Assembly (NCBI RefSeq): GCF_002237595.1
Contig: NZ_CP022529.1
Coordinates: forward strand, 62,001-126,000
Direction: 5' to 3'
Length of the DNA: 64,000 nt
From: Labrenzia sp. VG12
Lineage (GTDB): Bacteria; Pseudomonadota; Alphaproteobacteria; Rhizobiales; Stappiaceae
Part shown: positions 34,498 to 43,080 of the stretch, piece after piece
Position numbering within the stretch: the first letter of the stretch is position 1
Layout: every line of letters starts with the position of its first letter
Translations under genes and position numbers: made by a program
Notes under the pieces: model-generated
The model's input: only the letters and a program-made list of their open reading frames with translations
Database searches by the model: none
Told to the model about the DNA's origin: nothing

Positions 34498-35313
34498 TCA
34501 GTTCAGGGCGGCCTTCGGGTCGATGACATGCATGCCCATGGATCCGTAAAGGGTCTTGTAGGCCTTCTCCTGGACTGCCGCCTTCAGGGCCTTGTCGACC
34601 TTGGCGATCAGTTCGGGCGAAACCGACTTCTTGCTGTACATGAAATGCACCGGGTCGCTCCAGAGCAGCAGCGGGTGTTCGGCAAAACGGTCGGGCAATC
34701 CCATTTTTGCGGCCATCGCCAGGGTCGCGGCGGGCATTTCCACCATCGCGTCGATCCGACCAGCGCTCAGCATCTTGATGCCCTCGCTGGCGGAAACCAC
34801 GTTGAACACATGCGGTTTGGAGGCCGGGTTCTCCAGAAACGCCTTGAAGAACTCGCCACGGTAGGCCGATTGTTCGTGTCCGAGCACCAGGCCCCGTTCG
34901 ATCACATCGTCCAGCGATGTTAGCCGGTACTTGTCGACATCCTCCTTGCGGAACACCATGCCGACGGTCTCGTTCCGGTAGGGGGTTGAGAAAAAGGCAA
35001 ATGACTTTCGTTCTTCTGTGATCGATGCAAAGGGCATCATGTCGATGTCACCATTTGCCAGTTCGAAAATCGCGCGTTTGAATGGCATCACCACAAAGGA
35101 GACCGGGCAATCGATTTCCTGGAACAATCCCTCGATAAACTCTACGTCAATTCCGCTGAGTGTGCCGTCGCTCTCCAGGTGGCTGAATGGCAGGTAGTCT
35201 GCGGAAAAACGAATTTTCAGCGGTTCGGCGCACGAACTGTCTTGTGCAAAACTGACAGGTGAGGCAGCAATCCAGAATATAATTGAAAGTATGAAATAGC
35301 GTATGGATTGCAT
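34498..35313 (-). CDS. Transporter substrate-binding protein, family 3-like
   Basis: A 271-residue exported protein with a signal peptide (1-23, YFILSIIFWIAASPVSFAQ). The mature part has the amino-acid-binding-protein pattern: IRFSADYLPFSHLESDGTLS near its start, GIDVEFIEGLF, the MPFKRAIFELANGDIDMMPFA block and RIDAMVEMPAA. Such proteins bind amino acids or serve as sensors. No permease or ATPase gene is adjacent, so it is an orphan binding protein and the ligand is unknown. Confidence 0.83.
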   Translation of the reverse strand: MQSIRYFILSIIFWIAASPVSFAQDSSCAEPLKIRFSADYLPFSHLESDGTLSGIDVEFIEGLFQEIDCPVSFVVMPFKRAIFELANGDIDMMPFASITEERKSFAFFSTPYRNETVGMVFRKEDVDKYRLTSLDDVIERGLVLGHEQSAYRGEFFKAFLENPASKPHVFNVVSASEGIKMLSAGRIDAMVEMPAATLAMAAKMGLPDRFAEHPLLLWSDPVHFMYSKKSVSPELIAKVDKALKAAVQEKAYKTLYGSMGMHVIDPKAALN

Positions 35314-35706
35314 TTTCTTTGCCTGGGAATTGTTTGCATTCTTAAGTGTGCTTTCGAAAGACTAATTTTTTACTCAGGCAATCTAATAAAATTGGCTTTT
35401 TCTAAGTTTGGAAGAGGGGCTCGTGAAGGGGCAGACACCCTCTGCCTTTTACAGCCGGCCGTAAGCGTGTGACTGCAGAACAGCGTCTGCTTTTCCGGAA
35501 TGGCTTGACACGCTTGTCAGAAGTGGCGAAGAGGGGCCGTGCCTGCCGTGACGCTTAAGTCCAAACGGTGGAATTCAGGGAAAACTGCGCTTTCCAGGCT
35601 AGACGGCTTTGCAAGCCGCTCGGAATCGTGCTGACTACCGCACTGCACGAAGTCGCGGAAAACGGGGTGTCCGCAGCGCTGCCGAAGCTGCACCAAAGTA
35701 AAAAGC
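35314..35706. other. Intergenic region, no gene seen
   Basis: About 390 bases between divergent genes. An AT-rich stretch at 35330-35410 probably holds the promoter of the binding-protein gene. No tRNA, repeat or convincing ORF is seen. Confidence 0.5.
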
Positions 35707-37182
35707 ATGACGGTTCAGATCGATATCGGGGAAATGACGGGCGGCAAACGGGCCGGGCTCGACCTTGAGGAGCTGCTGGCGACGCGGCTTCTGGTGCAGG
35801 GCAATTCCGGATCTGGCAAATCGCATCTGTTGCGGAGGCTTCTGGAGCAGTCGGCCAATTGGGTGCAGCAGGCCATCATCGATCCGGAAGGGGACTTTGT
35901 TTCGCTTGCCGACAAGTTCGGTCATGTGGTCGTTGATGCGGTCGGGACCGAAAAGGACCTGCAGATGATCGCAGGCCGGGTCCGGCAGCACCGGGTTTCG
36001 GTGGTGCTCAACCTGGAAGGCCTCGACGCCGACCGCCAGATGAAAGCCGCAGCCACGTTTCTGGATGGTCTTTTCGACGCGGACCGGGATCTCTGGTACC
36101 CGATGATCGTTGTGGTCGACGAGGCCCAGCTGTTTGCACCGGCTGCCGCCGGAGAGGTTACGGAAGAAGCCCGGCGCCGGTCTCTTGGCGCCATGACCAA
36201 CCTGATGTGCCGTGGCCGCAAGCGTGGCCTGGCCGGCGTCATCGCCACGCAGCGCCTCGCCAAACTGGCCAAGAACGTCGCCGCCGAAGCCTCGAACTTC
36301 CTGATGGGCCGCACCTTTCTCGACATCGACATGGCCCGTGCCGCGGATCTCCTCGGCATGGAACGGCGACAGGCGGAGGCGTTCCGGAACCTGGATCGCG
36401 GTCACTTCATCGCGCTTGGGCCCGCCATGTCCAGGCGGCCGGTACCGGTCAAGATCGGTCCGGTGGAAACCATGGGCCGTGGTGGCAGTCCCAAGCTGAT
36501 GCCGCTGCCGGAGCAGCCCAAGGAAGAGGCCAAGGATCTGATCTTCACGCCGGGCGCCGACGAGGTGCAGCCGGTGCGCCAGCGCTTCGTCGAACCGGTC
36601 GCCTCGACTGGCGAGGTTCTCGACCAGCTGACCAGTGCTGAACGCGCCAGCGAAGAAGCGGCGCCGCAGCCCGAAAGCCTGCTCGATTTCGGCGAACGGG
36701 AAGAAAAGATCTCAGAAATCATCGCCGGTATCCTGGAAGACGAAGAAGCGGCCTTTCAGCCCATTGCCTCGCTCTACCAGGATTTTCAGGTCCGCTGCCG
36801 GATCACCAAATTGCCCGGTGGCGCTCCGGATCTGCAGACATTCCGCGAAAAACTCTCTGTCGCCCGTGCAGGTGTCGACAAGGGCGAAATGGATGACGGG
36901 GCCTGGGCGCAGGCGGAACTGATCGCCGCCGAGCTGCCCGAAGACATGCGCGGTGTCTATCTGCTATTGGCCAAGGCCGCCCTCGCCAAGGCGCCCTGTC
37001 CCGGAAATCTTGAAATCGCGACAGCCTATGGCACCCGGTCGCCGGGACGTGCGCGCTGGCTTCTCAGCCATATGGAAGAGCGCGGCTTTCTCGTCTGCGC
37101 GACCGATCTGCGCGGCAACCGCATCGTCACGCTGACCGATCTCGGCTGGCAGACCGAACCGGGAGACGAGGCCGCCGCCTGA
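35707..37182 (+). CDS. HerA-like/DUF87 P-loop ATPase
   Basis: A 491-residue ATPase of the HerA-FtsK superfamily. Walker A is GNSGSGKS (32-39), Walker B IVVVDEAQLF (134-143), and a downstream ATQRLAKL provides the sensor-type Gln. An acidic linker (about 265-350) precedes a C-terminal helical domain that looks like a winged helix (LEIATAYGTRSPGRARWLLSHMEERGFLVCATD). HerA ATPases pump or translocate DNA, usually with the nuclease NurA, or serve defence systems. No nuclease is adjacent, so it may act alone or with a remote partner. The upstream ribosome binding site is weak. Confidence 0.85.
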   Translation: MTVQIDIGEMTGGKRAGLDLEELLATRLLVQGNSGSGKSHLLRRLLEQSANWVQQAIIDPEGDFVSLADKFGHVVVDAVGTEKDLQMIAGRVRQHRVSVVLNLEGLDADRQMKAAATFLDGLFDADRDLWYPMIVVVDEAQLFAPAAAGEVTEEARRRSLGAMTNLMCRGRKRGLAGVIATQRLAKLAKNVAAEASNFLMGRTFLDIDMARAADLLGMERRQAEAFRNLDRGHFIALGPAMSRRPVPVKIGPVETMGRGGSPKLMPLPEQPKEEAKDLIFTPGADEVQPVRQRFVEPVASTGEVLDQLTSAERASEEAAPQPESLLDFGEREEKISEIIAGILEDEEAAFQPIASLYQDFQVRCRITKLPGGAPDLQTFREKLSVARAGVDKGEMDDGAWAQAELIAAELPEDMRGVYLLLAKAALAKAPCPGNLEIATAYGTRSPGRARWLLSHMEERGFLVCATDLRGNRIVTLTDLGWQTEPGDEAAA

Positions 37183-37281
37183 CGGGCGAAGGCGGTGCTC
37201 AGTGTCGAGACCGCGGGGAAAACCCGGAAGCTCTGGCAAGTTCCCCGTTTTTCACGCATCCTTGCAAAAAGGGAGGCGCGA

Positions 37282-37650
37282 ATGACCCTGGAAGAAACAA
37301 TCGACATCTACTGCGCGGCCTGGTCGGAGCGTGATCCGGCTTATCGCCGGGAATTGCTCGATCGTGTCGTAACCATCGACATTCGTTATACCGACCCGGA
37401 AACGGATGTGCGCGGTCGGGCTGACCTGGTTGATCACATATCGGGGGTTCTGGCCGGGCGTGTCGGGGCCAAGATTGTCCGCAGCAGTGGCATCGATGCA
37501 CATCATGACATGGCCCGGTTTGCCTGGCGGCTGGTCAAGGCCGATGGAACCGCACTGCCAGATGGACTGGACATTGTTTCAATCGATGAGCAGTCCGGCA
37601 AACTGAAGGCGGTGCTCGGATTTTTCGGACCGCTGAAGGACGGGACCTGA
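37282..37650 (+). CDS. SnoaL/NTF2-like protein
   Basis: A 122-residue small alpha+beta protein. The N-terminal helix LEETIDIYCAAWSERDPAYRRELLDRVVT and the DIRYTDPETDVRGRADLVDHIS pattern are typical of SnoaL-like polyketide-cyclase/NTF2 folds. Such proteins act as isomerases, cyclases or ligand carriers; nothing here identifies a substrate. The start at 37282 follows GGGAGG. The upstream in-frame start at 37195 adds 29 unrelated residues. Confidence 0.82.
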   Translation: MTLEETIDIYCAAWSERDPAYRRELLDRVVTIDIRYTDPETDVRGRADLVDHISGVLAGRVGAKIVRSSGIDAHHDMARFAWRLVKADGTALPDGLDIVSIDEQSGKLKAVLGFFGPLKDGT

Positions 37651-37664
37651 GCCCGATTTTCGCG

Positions 37665-38072
37665 TCAACCCGGGAAGGTTTCGAACGCGGGCAGAGCCTC
37701 CAGATCCCTGTCCCACGCGGCCCGGCTGGCCGCAAAGATATGCGCATTCGGTTGCAGGGCAACGTCGGTGTCCAGGCTGCCCGCGGGGACGACCAACAGT
37801 TTTCCATCCATCTGCAAGGACGGGGCGGCGGACCCGCAAGTCTTGCAAAACGCCTTGGTGTGGCGGGAGCCCAGAAGCGTGAAGCAGGTGACGTTGTCGG
37901 CGCCGGACACCCAGGTCAGCCGGGCTGTTGTCGAAAACAGGTTGGCGGCATGTGCCGAACCGCTGTCCTTCTGGCAGTGGCTGCAATGGCAGAGGAAAAA
38001 ACTCTCAAACGTGCCTTCGACCTGAAAGGAAACCTTGCCGCAGAGACAGGATCCTGTGTGCATTGAGGACAT
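37665..38072 (-). CDS. GFA family zinc protein
   Basis: A 135-residue protein of the glutathione-dependent formaldehyde-activating enzyme (GFA/CENP-V) family. Zinc ligands: GSCLCGKVSF (CxC), CHCSHCQK (CxxCxxC type) and FCKTCGSAAP (CxxC). The DTDVALQPNAHIFAASRAAW block closes the fold. Some members act on S-hydroxymethylglutathione, but most are uncharacterised. The start at 38072 begins at the zinc motif with a short lead. It is convergent with the SnoaL-like gene, 14 bases apart. Confidence 0.85.
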   Translation of the reverse strand: MSSMHTGSCLCGKVSFQVEGTFESFFLCHCSHCQKDSGSAHAANLFSTTARLTWVSGADNVTCFTLLGSRHTKAFCKTCGSAAPSLQMDGKLLVVPAGSLDTDVALQPNAHIFAASRAAWDRDLEALPAFETFPG

Positions 38073-38287
38073 GATCGACCTTTCCTGGCCTTGGTGGAGA
38101 AGGGGCGGCGTGGTACGCCGGGTAGAGAAAAGTGTCAAGCTGGGATGAGCTGGGTACCAGACGCCTTAGCTGCTGCGCTGTGGGCGAGGCGGTAAACCAT
38201 CTGGCACGGGAATGTCATCAGTCGTTTGTTGTGCCTGCAGGAATGCACCCTACGTCTGGCTGTGATCGATTTATGCGAGGATGAACC

Positions 38288-38758
38288 ATGTTTCGTTGGC
38301 TGCTGCTCTTGTGTTCCCATGGTGCCATGCTGGCGGTCGGGTTTGCACTGGGTGTCTATTTCCTGCCAATCCTGACGGCTCCGAAAGGCCCGGGCGAAGC
38401 GGCCCTGGCGGCGGCGGCCGAACAGGCAAAATATGATGTCACCCTGACACGCGATCTGAAAGGCAGTGACTTCCTGCATTGGGGCGAGGGAACGATCAGC
38501 CTGTCTCCAGCCCAGATCGTGCACAAGGGCGAACTCGCGCCGGGACCGGATTACAAGCTTTATCTCGTCAAGGAATTCGTTGAAGACGAAGCCGGTTTTC
38601 AGGTGGTCAAGGACACTGCAGTTCAACTCGGTGACGTGAAAACCTTTGACGGGTTCATCGTCGATGTCCCGGAAGGGGTGAACATCGACGATTATTCGAC
38701 AGTTCTGGTCTGGTGCGAAGCGTTTGGTGAATTCATCACGGCCGCCAGGTACCGCTGA
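38288..38758 (+). CDS. DM13 domain protein with N-terminal anchor
   Basis: A 156-residue protein with an N-terminal membrane anchor (about 4-29, LLLLCSHGAMLAVGFALGVYFLP). The exported DM13 domain (about 55-156) contains GSDFLHWGEGTISLS and the hallmark CEAFGEFITAARY with the conserved Cys, proposed in the family to take part in redox. Function is unknown; DM13 domains often accompany electron-transfer or haem proteins. It stands alone. Confidence 0.82.
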   Translation: MFRWLLLLCSHGAMLAVGFALGVYFLPILTAPKGPGEAALAAAAEQAKYDVTLTRDLKGSDFLHWGEGTISLSPAQIVHKGELAPGPDYKLYLVKEFVEDEAGFQVVKDTAVQLGDVKTFDGFIVDVPEGVNIDDYSTVLVWCEAFGEFITAARYR

Positions 38759-38813
38759 CGCTTTCAATCCGGTTCAACCACATGGGCCATGAGGACGGCT
38801 GATTGATTTCCCG

Positions 38814-39131
38814 TCAAAGAGCCGGGCGCATGCGGTTGCCACAGCTCCGTGCCGGAACGGCAACGGCGGGTTTTTGGGCAAGCAGATAGTCCAGTTGGGA
38901 CAATTCCAGGGCGATGCCGTCGATGGTGCGGGTCAAGACGCTTTCAAGATAGCTGCCGCCCGGCGAGCGGTCGCGTATGGCAATCGCCCTGTCCCGCGCC
39001 TTGCGCAGATACAGCATCATCGCACGCACGTCCTCTGGCGTGACATTTGTCGTCCGGACGGTTTCAGAAGATACCGGCAGCGCGGTCATTGCCGCAGCAG
39101 TATGCTTGGGGGACAGGTTGGCCAGCCGCAT
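38814..39131 (-). CDS. Hypothetical protein, about 105 residues
   Basis: I do not recognise this gene. The 105-residue product is mostly helical, with an amphipathic stretch from about 35 to 90 (EDVRAMMLYLRKARDRAIAI, then ALELSQLDYLLAQ) and no signal or membrane segment. A good ribosome binding site (GAGGTGA) precedes the ATG at 39131, and an in-frame GTG lies 3 bases further up. The sequence composition resembles its neighbours. Moderate confidence that it is real. Confidence 0.6.
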   Translation of the reverse strand: MRLANLSPKHTAAAMTALPVSSETVRTTNVTPEDVRAMMLYLRKARDRAIAIRDRSPGGSYLESVLTRTIDGIALELSQLDYLLAQKPAVAVPARSCGNRMRPAL

Positions 39132-39264
39132 CACTCACCTCATAAATGTTCTCTATTTGTTCTTTTTAGTGCAGAAGCGTTTCAGGATCAACCGGGATTC
39201 TCCTTTCCGGGATCCGCCGGACCATGGTTCGGCCATCTGGACGTGTGAAAAAGTCTGATAGTCT

Positions 39265-39535
39265 CTAGGGTCAGGGCCCATTCATTTGATCGAAATGGCG
39301 CAGTAAACGGCAATGAGCTGCAAGGAAGAGCGCGATAAGCGGGCTTCTTGCCCGGCCCACGCGGTTTGACGCAGCAGATCAAAGCCGGTTTTGCGTCCCT
39401 TCGGGATAGGGTGAATTTGCCCGGCAACGTCGTTGCAATTCTTTGGAAACCGGACGGTTTCCTGCAGCTTTGCGCTTCGTATCCGAACAAATTCATCCCT
39501 ACCATTTCACTCAAATGACTGGGTCCTGACCCTAG
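39265..39535. mobile_element. MITE-like element, 271 bp, with 35-bp inverted ends and CTAG target duplication
   Basis: Terminal inverted repeats 39264-39298 and 39502-39536 match in 31 of 35 bases, beginning CTAGGGTCAGG. CTAG at both ends (39265-39268 and 39532-39535) looks like a 4-bp target duplication, as made by IS5-type elements. The interior (about 200 bases) has no intact transposase. It sits directly upstream of the hmgA control region. Confidence 0.7.
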
Positions 39536-39561
39536 ATATAGGGCATCATTTGAAACGCGGC

Positions 39562-39596
39562 TTGATCCGCGGGATCAAAATGGTTACATATGCAAC
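39562..39596. promoter_or_regulatory. Two palindromes upstream of hmgA
   Basis: TTGATCC-GCG-GGATCAA (39562-39578) and GTTACATATGCAAC (39583-39596, one base pair off perfect) lie 30-65 bases before the hmgA start. They are candidate operators for a homogentisate-pathway repressor of MarR or similar type, which is not encoded here. Confidence 0.55.
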
Positions 39597-39625
39597 TAAA
39601 TTCATCTCCGAAGCGGGAGCCTGTC

Positions 39626-40999
39626 ATGGATCATAGAGCGGACAGCAGTCAGAACATTGCGGAAAACGGTCGAAATTCGGCCGACCTGGAGTATATGCCG
39701 GGCTTCGGCAATGATTTTGAGACCGAGGCCCTGCCGGGGTCTTTGCCGCAGGGCATGAACAGCCCGCAGAAATGTGCCTTTGGTCTTTATGGTGAGCAGC
39801 TCTCCGGAACGGCCTTCACGGCGCCAAGCCACCAGAACGAGCGTACCTGGTGTTATCGCATTCGCCCGTCCGTCAAACATACCAGCCGGTTCCAGAAGAT
39901 CGATCTGCCCTGCTGGAAATCGGCCCCGAATGTCTGCGACGATGTTGTCTCCCTCGGCCAGTATCGCTGGGACCCCGTGCCTCATTCCGACGAAGGCCTG
40001 ACCTGGCTGACCGGCATGCGCACAATGACCACCGCCGGGGACGTCAACACACAGGTCGGCATGGCCAGCCATATCTATCTGGTTACCCAGTCGATGGAGG
40101 ACGCCTATTTCTACAGTGCCGACAGCGAGCTGCTCGTGGTGCCGCAGGAAGGTGTTCTGCGGTTTTGCACCGAGCTCGGCGTCATCGAGCTGGAGCCGAA
40201 GGAAATTGCCATCCTGCCGCGCGGCCTTGTTTACCGGGTCGAGGTGATCGAGGGGCCGGCGCGCGGGTTTGTCTGCGAGAATTACGGTCAGAAGTTCGAA
40301 CTGCCGGGCAGGGGACCGATCGGGGCCAATTGCATGGCCAACCGCCGCGATTTCAAGACGCCGGTTGCGCATTTCGAGGACCGGGAAGCCCCCTCCACGG
40401 TGACGGTCAAATGGTGCGGCCAGTTCCACGAGACCAGGATCGGCCACTCTCCGCTTGATGTGGTCGCCTGGCACGGCAATTATGCGCCGTGCAAATACGA
40501 TCTCAGAAACTACTGTCCGATCGGCTCGATCCTGTTCGATCATCCGGACCCGTCGATCTTCACCGTGCTGACGGCCCCGTCCGGTGTGCCGGGAACGGCC
40601 AATATCGACTTCGTCCTGTTCCGCGAACGCTGGATGGTGATGGAAGACACCTTCCGTCCGCCCTGGTACCACAAGAACATCATGTCCGAGCTGATGGGCA
40701 ACATCTACGGCCAGTATGATGCCAAGCCGCAGGGTTTTGTGCCCGGCGGCATGAGCCTGCACAACATGATGCTGCCGCACGGTCCGGACAACAATGCCTT
40801 TGAAGGTGCGTCCAACGCCGATCTCAAGCCGGAAAAGCTCGACAACACCATGTCCTTCATGTTCGAGACCCGCTTCCCGCAGCACCTGACGGAATTTGCC
40901 GCCAAGGACGCGCCGTTGCAGGATGATTACATCGACTGTTGGGATTCGCTTGAGAAGAAATTCGACGGCACCCCTGAGGGGACCTGGAACAAGAAATGA
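39626..40999 (+). CDS. hmgA: Homogentisate 1,2-dioxygenase
   Basis: A 457-residue non-haem iron dioxygenase that opens the ring of homogentisate to maleylacetoacetate, the central step of tyrosine and phenylacetate-type catabolism. The iron ligands are visible: His and Glu in PPWYHKNIMSELMG and His in GGMSLHNMMLPHGPD. EYMPGFGNDFETEALPGSLPQGMNSPQ is the usual N terminus. Size matches the family (about 430-460). The start at 39626 has GGGAG upstream. It begins an operon: the next gene overlaps its stop by 4 bases. The palindromes just upstream probably give substrate-dependent control. Confidence 0.95.
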   Translation: MDHRADSSQNIAENGRNSADLEYMPGFGNDFETEALPGSLPQGMNSPQKCAFGLYGEQLSGTAFTAPSHQNERTWCYRIRPSVKHTSRFQKIDLPCWKSAPNVCDDVVSLGQYRWDPVPHSDEGLTWLTGMRTMTTAGDVNTQVGMASHIYLVTQSMEDAYFYSADSELLVVPQEGVLRFCTELGVIELEPKEIAILPRGLVYRVEVIEGPARGFVCENYGQKFELPGRGPIGANCMANRRDFKTPVAHFEDREAPSTVTVKWCGQFHETRIGHSPLDVVAWHGNYAPCKYDLRNYCPIGSILFDHPDPSIFTVLTAPSGVPGTANIDFVLFRERWMVMEDTFRPPWYHKNIMSELMGNIYGQYDAKPQGFVPGGMSLHNMMLPHGPDNNAFEGASNADLKPEKLDNTMSFMFETRFPQHLTEFAAKDAPLQDDYIDCWDSLEKKFDGTPEGTWNKK

Positions 41000-41865
41000 G
41001 CACATCAGACTTTCCGGACCGCCTGGTCATCCTTGGCTCGAAGGGCGGGCCGGCCATCCGTCCGGGCGGCCCGTCGCCGACCAGTTCCCTGATCGATATT
41101 GGCGGTCGGCGCTGCGTCGTCGATTGCGGCCTCGGTGTCACACGCGGCCTGATCGACGCCGGTGTGGTGCTGAAGGAGCTGGATCTCATCTTCATCACCC
41201 ACATGCATTCCGATCACGTTCTGGAGCTGGGCCCGCTGATCCACACCGCCTGGACCACCGGTCTGGCAACACCGGTCAAGGTCTTCGGCCCGGCGGATCT
41301 CATCGAGTACTGGGACGGGTTCCTGAGTTCCATGCGCTATGACATCGATCTTCGGATCGAGGACGAGGGGCGGCCGGACCTGCGCGATCTGGTGGAGATC
41401 CACCTGCTGCAGGAAGGCGACGTTCCGCTGGAAGACGACAATCTCAGCGTCAAGGCGCTGCGGGTCGATCATCCGCCTGTGGTGGACTGCTACGCGCTGC
41501 GGTTCGAGGTCGACGGCTGGTCGGTCGTCTTTTCGGCCGACACCGCCTATTTTCCGCCGCTTGCAGACTTTTCCAGGGGATGCGACCTGCTGGTCCATGA
41601 GGCTATGCTGGCCCGCGGTGTCGACAGGATCGTGGAAATTACCGGCAATGGCGAGCGCCTGCGCGAGCATCTTCTGGCCAGCCATACCATGGCGCCCGAT
41701 GCTGCGAAGATCGCAGAGGCAGCCGGGGCGAAAACGCTTGTGCTCAATCACCTGATTCCGGCGGACCTGCCGGGCTTTGAAAAACGAGAATGGCTGGAAG
41801 CGACCAAGGGCTTCCAGGGAGAAACCATCGTCAGCCATGACGGCCTGGCGATCACAAGGAGCTGA
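40996..41865 (+). CDS. MBL-fold metal-dependent hydrolase in the homogentisate operon
   Basis: A 289-residue metallo-beta-lactamase-fold protein with the full metal set: FITHMHSDHVLELGP (HxHxDH), SADTAYFPPL (Asp) and LNHLIP (final His). The overall pattern, including TSSLIDIGGRRCVVDCGLG, resembles RNase Z-like and lactonase-like branches. It overlaps hmgA by 4 bases and precedes the fumarylacetoacetase gene by 7, so it is cotranscribed with them. A role in the pathway, for example thioester or lactone hydrolysis, is inference. Confidence 0.85.
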   Translation: MSTSDFPDRLVILGSKGGPAIRPGGPSPTSSLIDIGGRRCVVDCGLGVTRGLIDAGVVLKELDLIFITHMHSDHVLELGPLIHTAWTTGLATPVKVFGPADLIEYWDGFLSSMRYDIDLRIEDEGRPDLRDLVEIHLLQEGDVPLEDDNLSVKALRVDHPPVVDCYALRFEVDGWSVVFSADTAYFPPLADFSRGCDLLVHEAMLARGVDRIVEITGNGERLREHLLASHTMAPDAAKIAEAAGAKTLVLNHLIPADLPGFEKREWLEATKGFQGETIVSHDGLAITRS

Positions 41866-41872
41866 GAACCTC

Positions 41873-42886
41873 ATGAAACTGGCAACGCTCAAGGACGGCA
41901 CGCGCGACGGCAAACTGGTGGTGGTCAACGACCGCCTGACCTATTGCACCGATGCAAGCCACATCGCACCGACGCTGCAGGCCGCGCTCGACAACTGGGA
42001 CCAGGTGGCGCCGAAGCTGGAGCTCCTGGCCGAGAGCCTCTCTCATGAAGCCGTGCCGACGCTGCGCTTTCACGAGCATGACGCCCTGTCGCCGCTGCCG
42101 CGCGCCTATCAGTGGGCGGACGGATCGGCCTATGTCAATCACGTGGAGCTGGTGCGCAAGGCGCGCGGTGCCAAGATGCCGGAAAGCTTCTGGACCGATC
42201 CGCTGATGTATCAGGGTGGCTCCGACACGTTCCTGGCGCCGCGCGATCCGATCACCATGGGCGAAGAAGCCTGGGGCATCGACATGGAGGGCGAGATCGC
42301 CGTCATCACCGGCGACGTACCGATGGGCGCTACCCCGGAAGAGGCGCTCAAGGCGGTCCGTCTGATCCTTCTGGTCAATGACGTTTCCCTGCGCGGACTG
42401 ATCCCGGCCGAGCTTGGCAAGGGCTTCGGTTTCTTCCAGTCCAAGCCGTCTTCCGCCTTCTCGCCCGTGGCCGTGACCCCGGCCGAGCTGGGCGATGCCT
42501 GGAAGGACGGCAAGCTGCACCTGCCGCTTCATGTCGATCTCAATGGTGCACCATTCGGACGCGCCGATGCCGGTGTCGACATGACCTTCGATTTCGGCCA
42601 GCTGATCGCCCATGCCGCCAAGACCCGCCCGCTGGGCGCCGGCGCCGTCATCGGCTCAGGCACGGTCTCCAACAAGCTGGACGGCGGTCCGGGCAAGCCG
42701 GTCACCGAGGGCGGTGTCGGTTATTCCTGCATCGCCGAGATCCGCATGATCGAGACCATCGACACTGGTGAGGCGAAAACGCCGTTCCTGAAATTCGGCG
42801 ACACGGTCCGCATCGAGATGATGGACGGCGAAGGCCACTCCATCTTCGGCGCCATCGAGCAGACGGTGGAGAAATATCAGAAGTAA
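41873..42886 (+). CDS. fahA: Fumarylacetoacetate hydrolase
   Basis: A 337-residue hydrolase of the FAH family that cleaves fumarylacetoacetate to fumarate and acetoacetate, the last step of the homogentisate pathway. The metal ligands fit: Glu and Glu in GIDMEGEIAVITGD, and Asp in LILLVNDVSLRGLIP. The C-terminal GAGAVIGSGTVSNKLDG and GYSCIAEIRMIETIDTGE blocks are typical. The ATG at 41873 is preferred to an upstream in-frame ATG that lies inside the MBL gene. It belongs to the hmgA operon, and an alphaproteobacterial palindrome separates it from the second part of the cluster. Confidence 0.92.
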   Translation: MKLATLKDGTRDGKLVVVNDRLTYCTDASHIAPTLQAALDNWDQVAPKLELLAESLSHEAVPTLRFHEHDALSPLPRAYQWADGSAYVNHVELVRKARGAKMPESFWTDPLMYQGGSDTFLAPRDPITMGEEAWGIDMEGEIAVITGDVPMGATPEEALKAVRLILLVNDVSLRGLIPAELGKGFGFFQSKPSSAFSPVAVTPAELGDAWKDGKLHLPLHVDLNGAPFGRADAGVDMTFDFGQLIAHAAKTRPLGAGAVIGSGTVSNKLDGGPGKPVTEGGVGYSCIAEIRMIETIDTGEAKTPFLKFGDTVRIEMMDGEGHSIFGAIEQTVEKYQK

Positions 42887-42890
42887 CGGC

Positions 42891-43048
42891 CGTCATTCCG
42901 GACAAGTGCAGCGAAGCTGCATGCTGATCCGGAATCCAGCGGTTCTGCCGCGCGCAAGCGCGCCAAATTGAATTTGTGTGGGCAAGCCCACGCTGATGTC
43001 TGGATGCCAGATCAGCGTTCGGCCTGGCCTCACTTGTCTGGCATGACG
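42891..43048. repeat. Long GTCATTCCGGA-type palindromic element
   Basis: Arms 42891-42908 and 43031-43048 match in 16 of 18 bases and flank an interior that contains further pairing (TGCTGATCCGGAATCCAGC with TGTCTGGATGCCAGATCAGC). It is an intergenic repeat of the kind frequent in Hyphomicrobiales, lying between fahA and the second MBL gene. Confidence 0.75.
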
Positions 43049-43080
43049 TGCATGACACGAGAACGGATTGAGGAAAAATC

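Larger units (their letters stand above)
39132..39625. other. Intergenic region with a MITE-like element and hmgA control sites
   Basis: No host gene is seen. A 271-bp element with inverted ends occupies 39265-39535 and two palindromes lie between it and hmgA. Confidence 0.6.

Noticed and set aside
39188..39514. Minus-strand frame of 108 codons inside the MITE-like element
   Set aside because: It crosses the inverted ends and lacks a start signal or transposase motif, so it is more likely element DNA than a gene.
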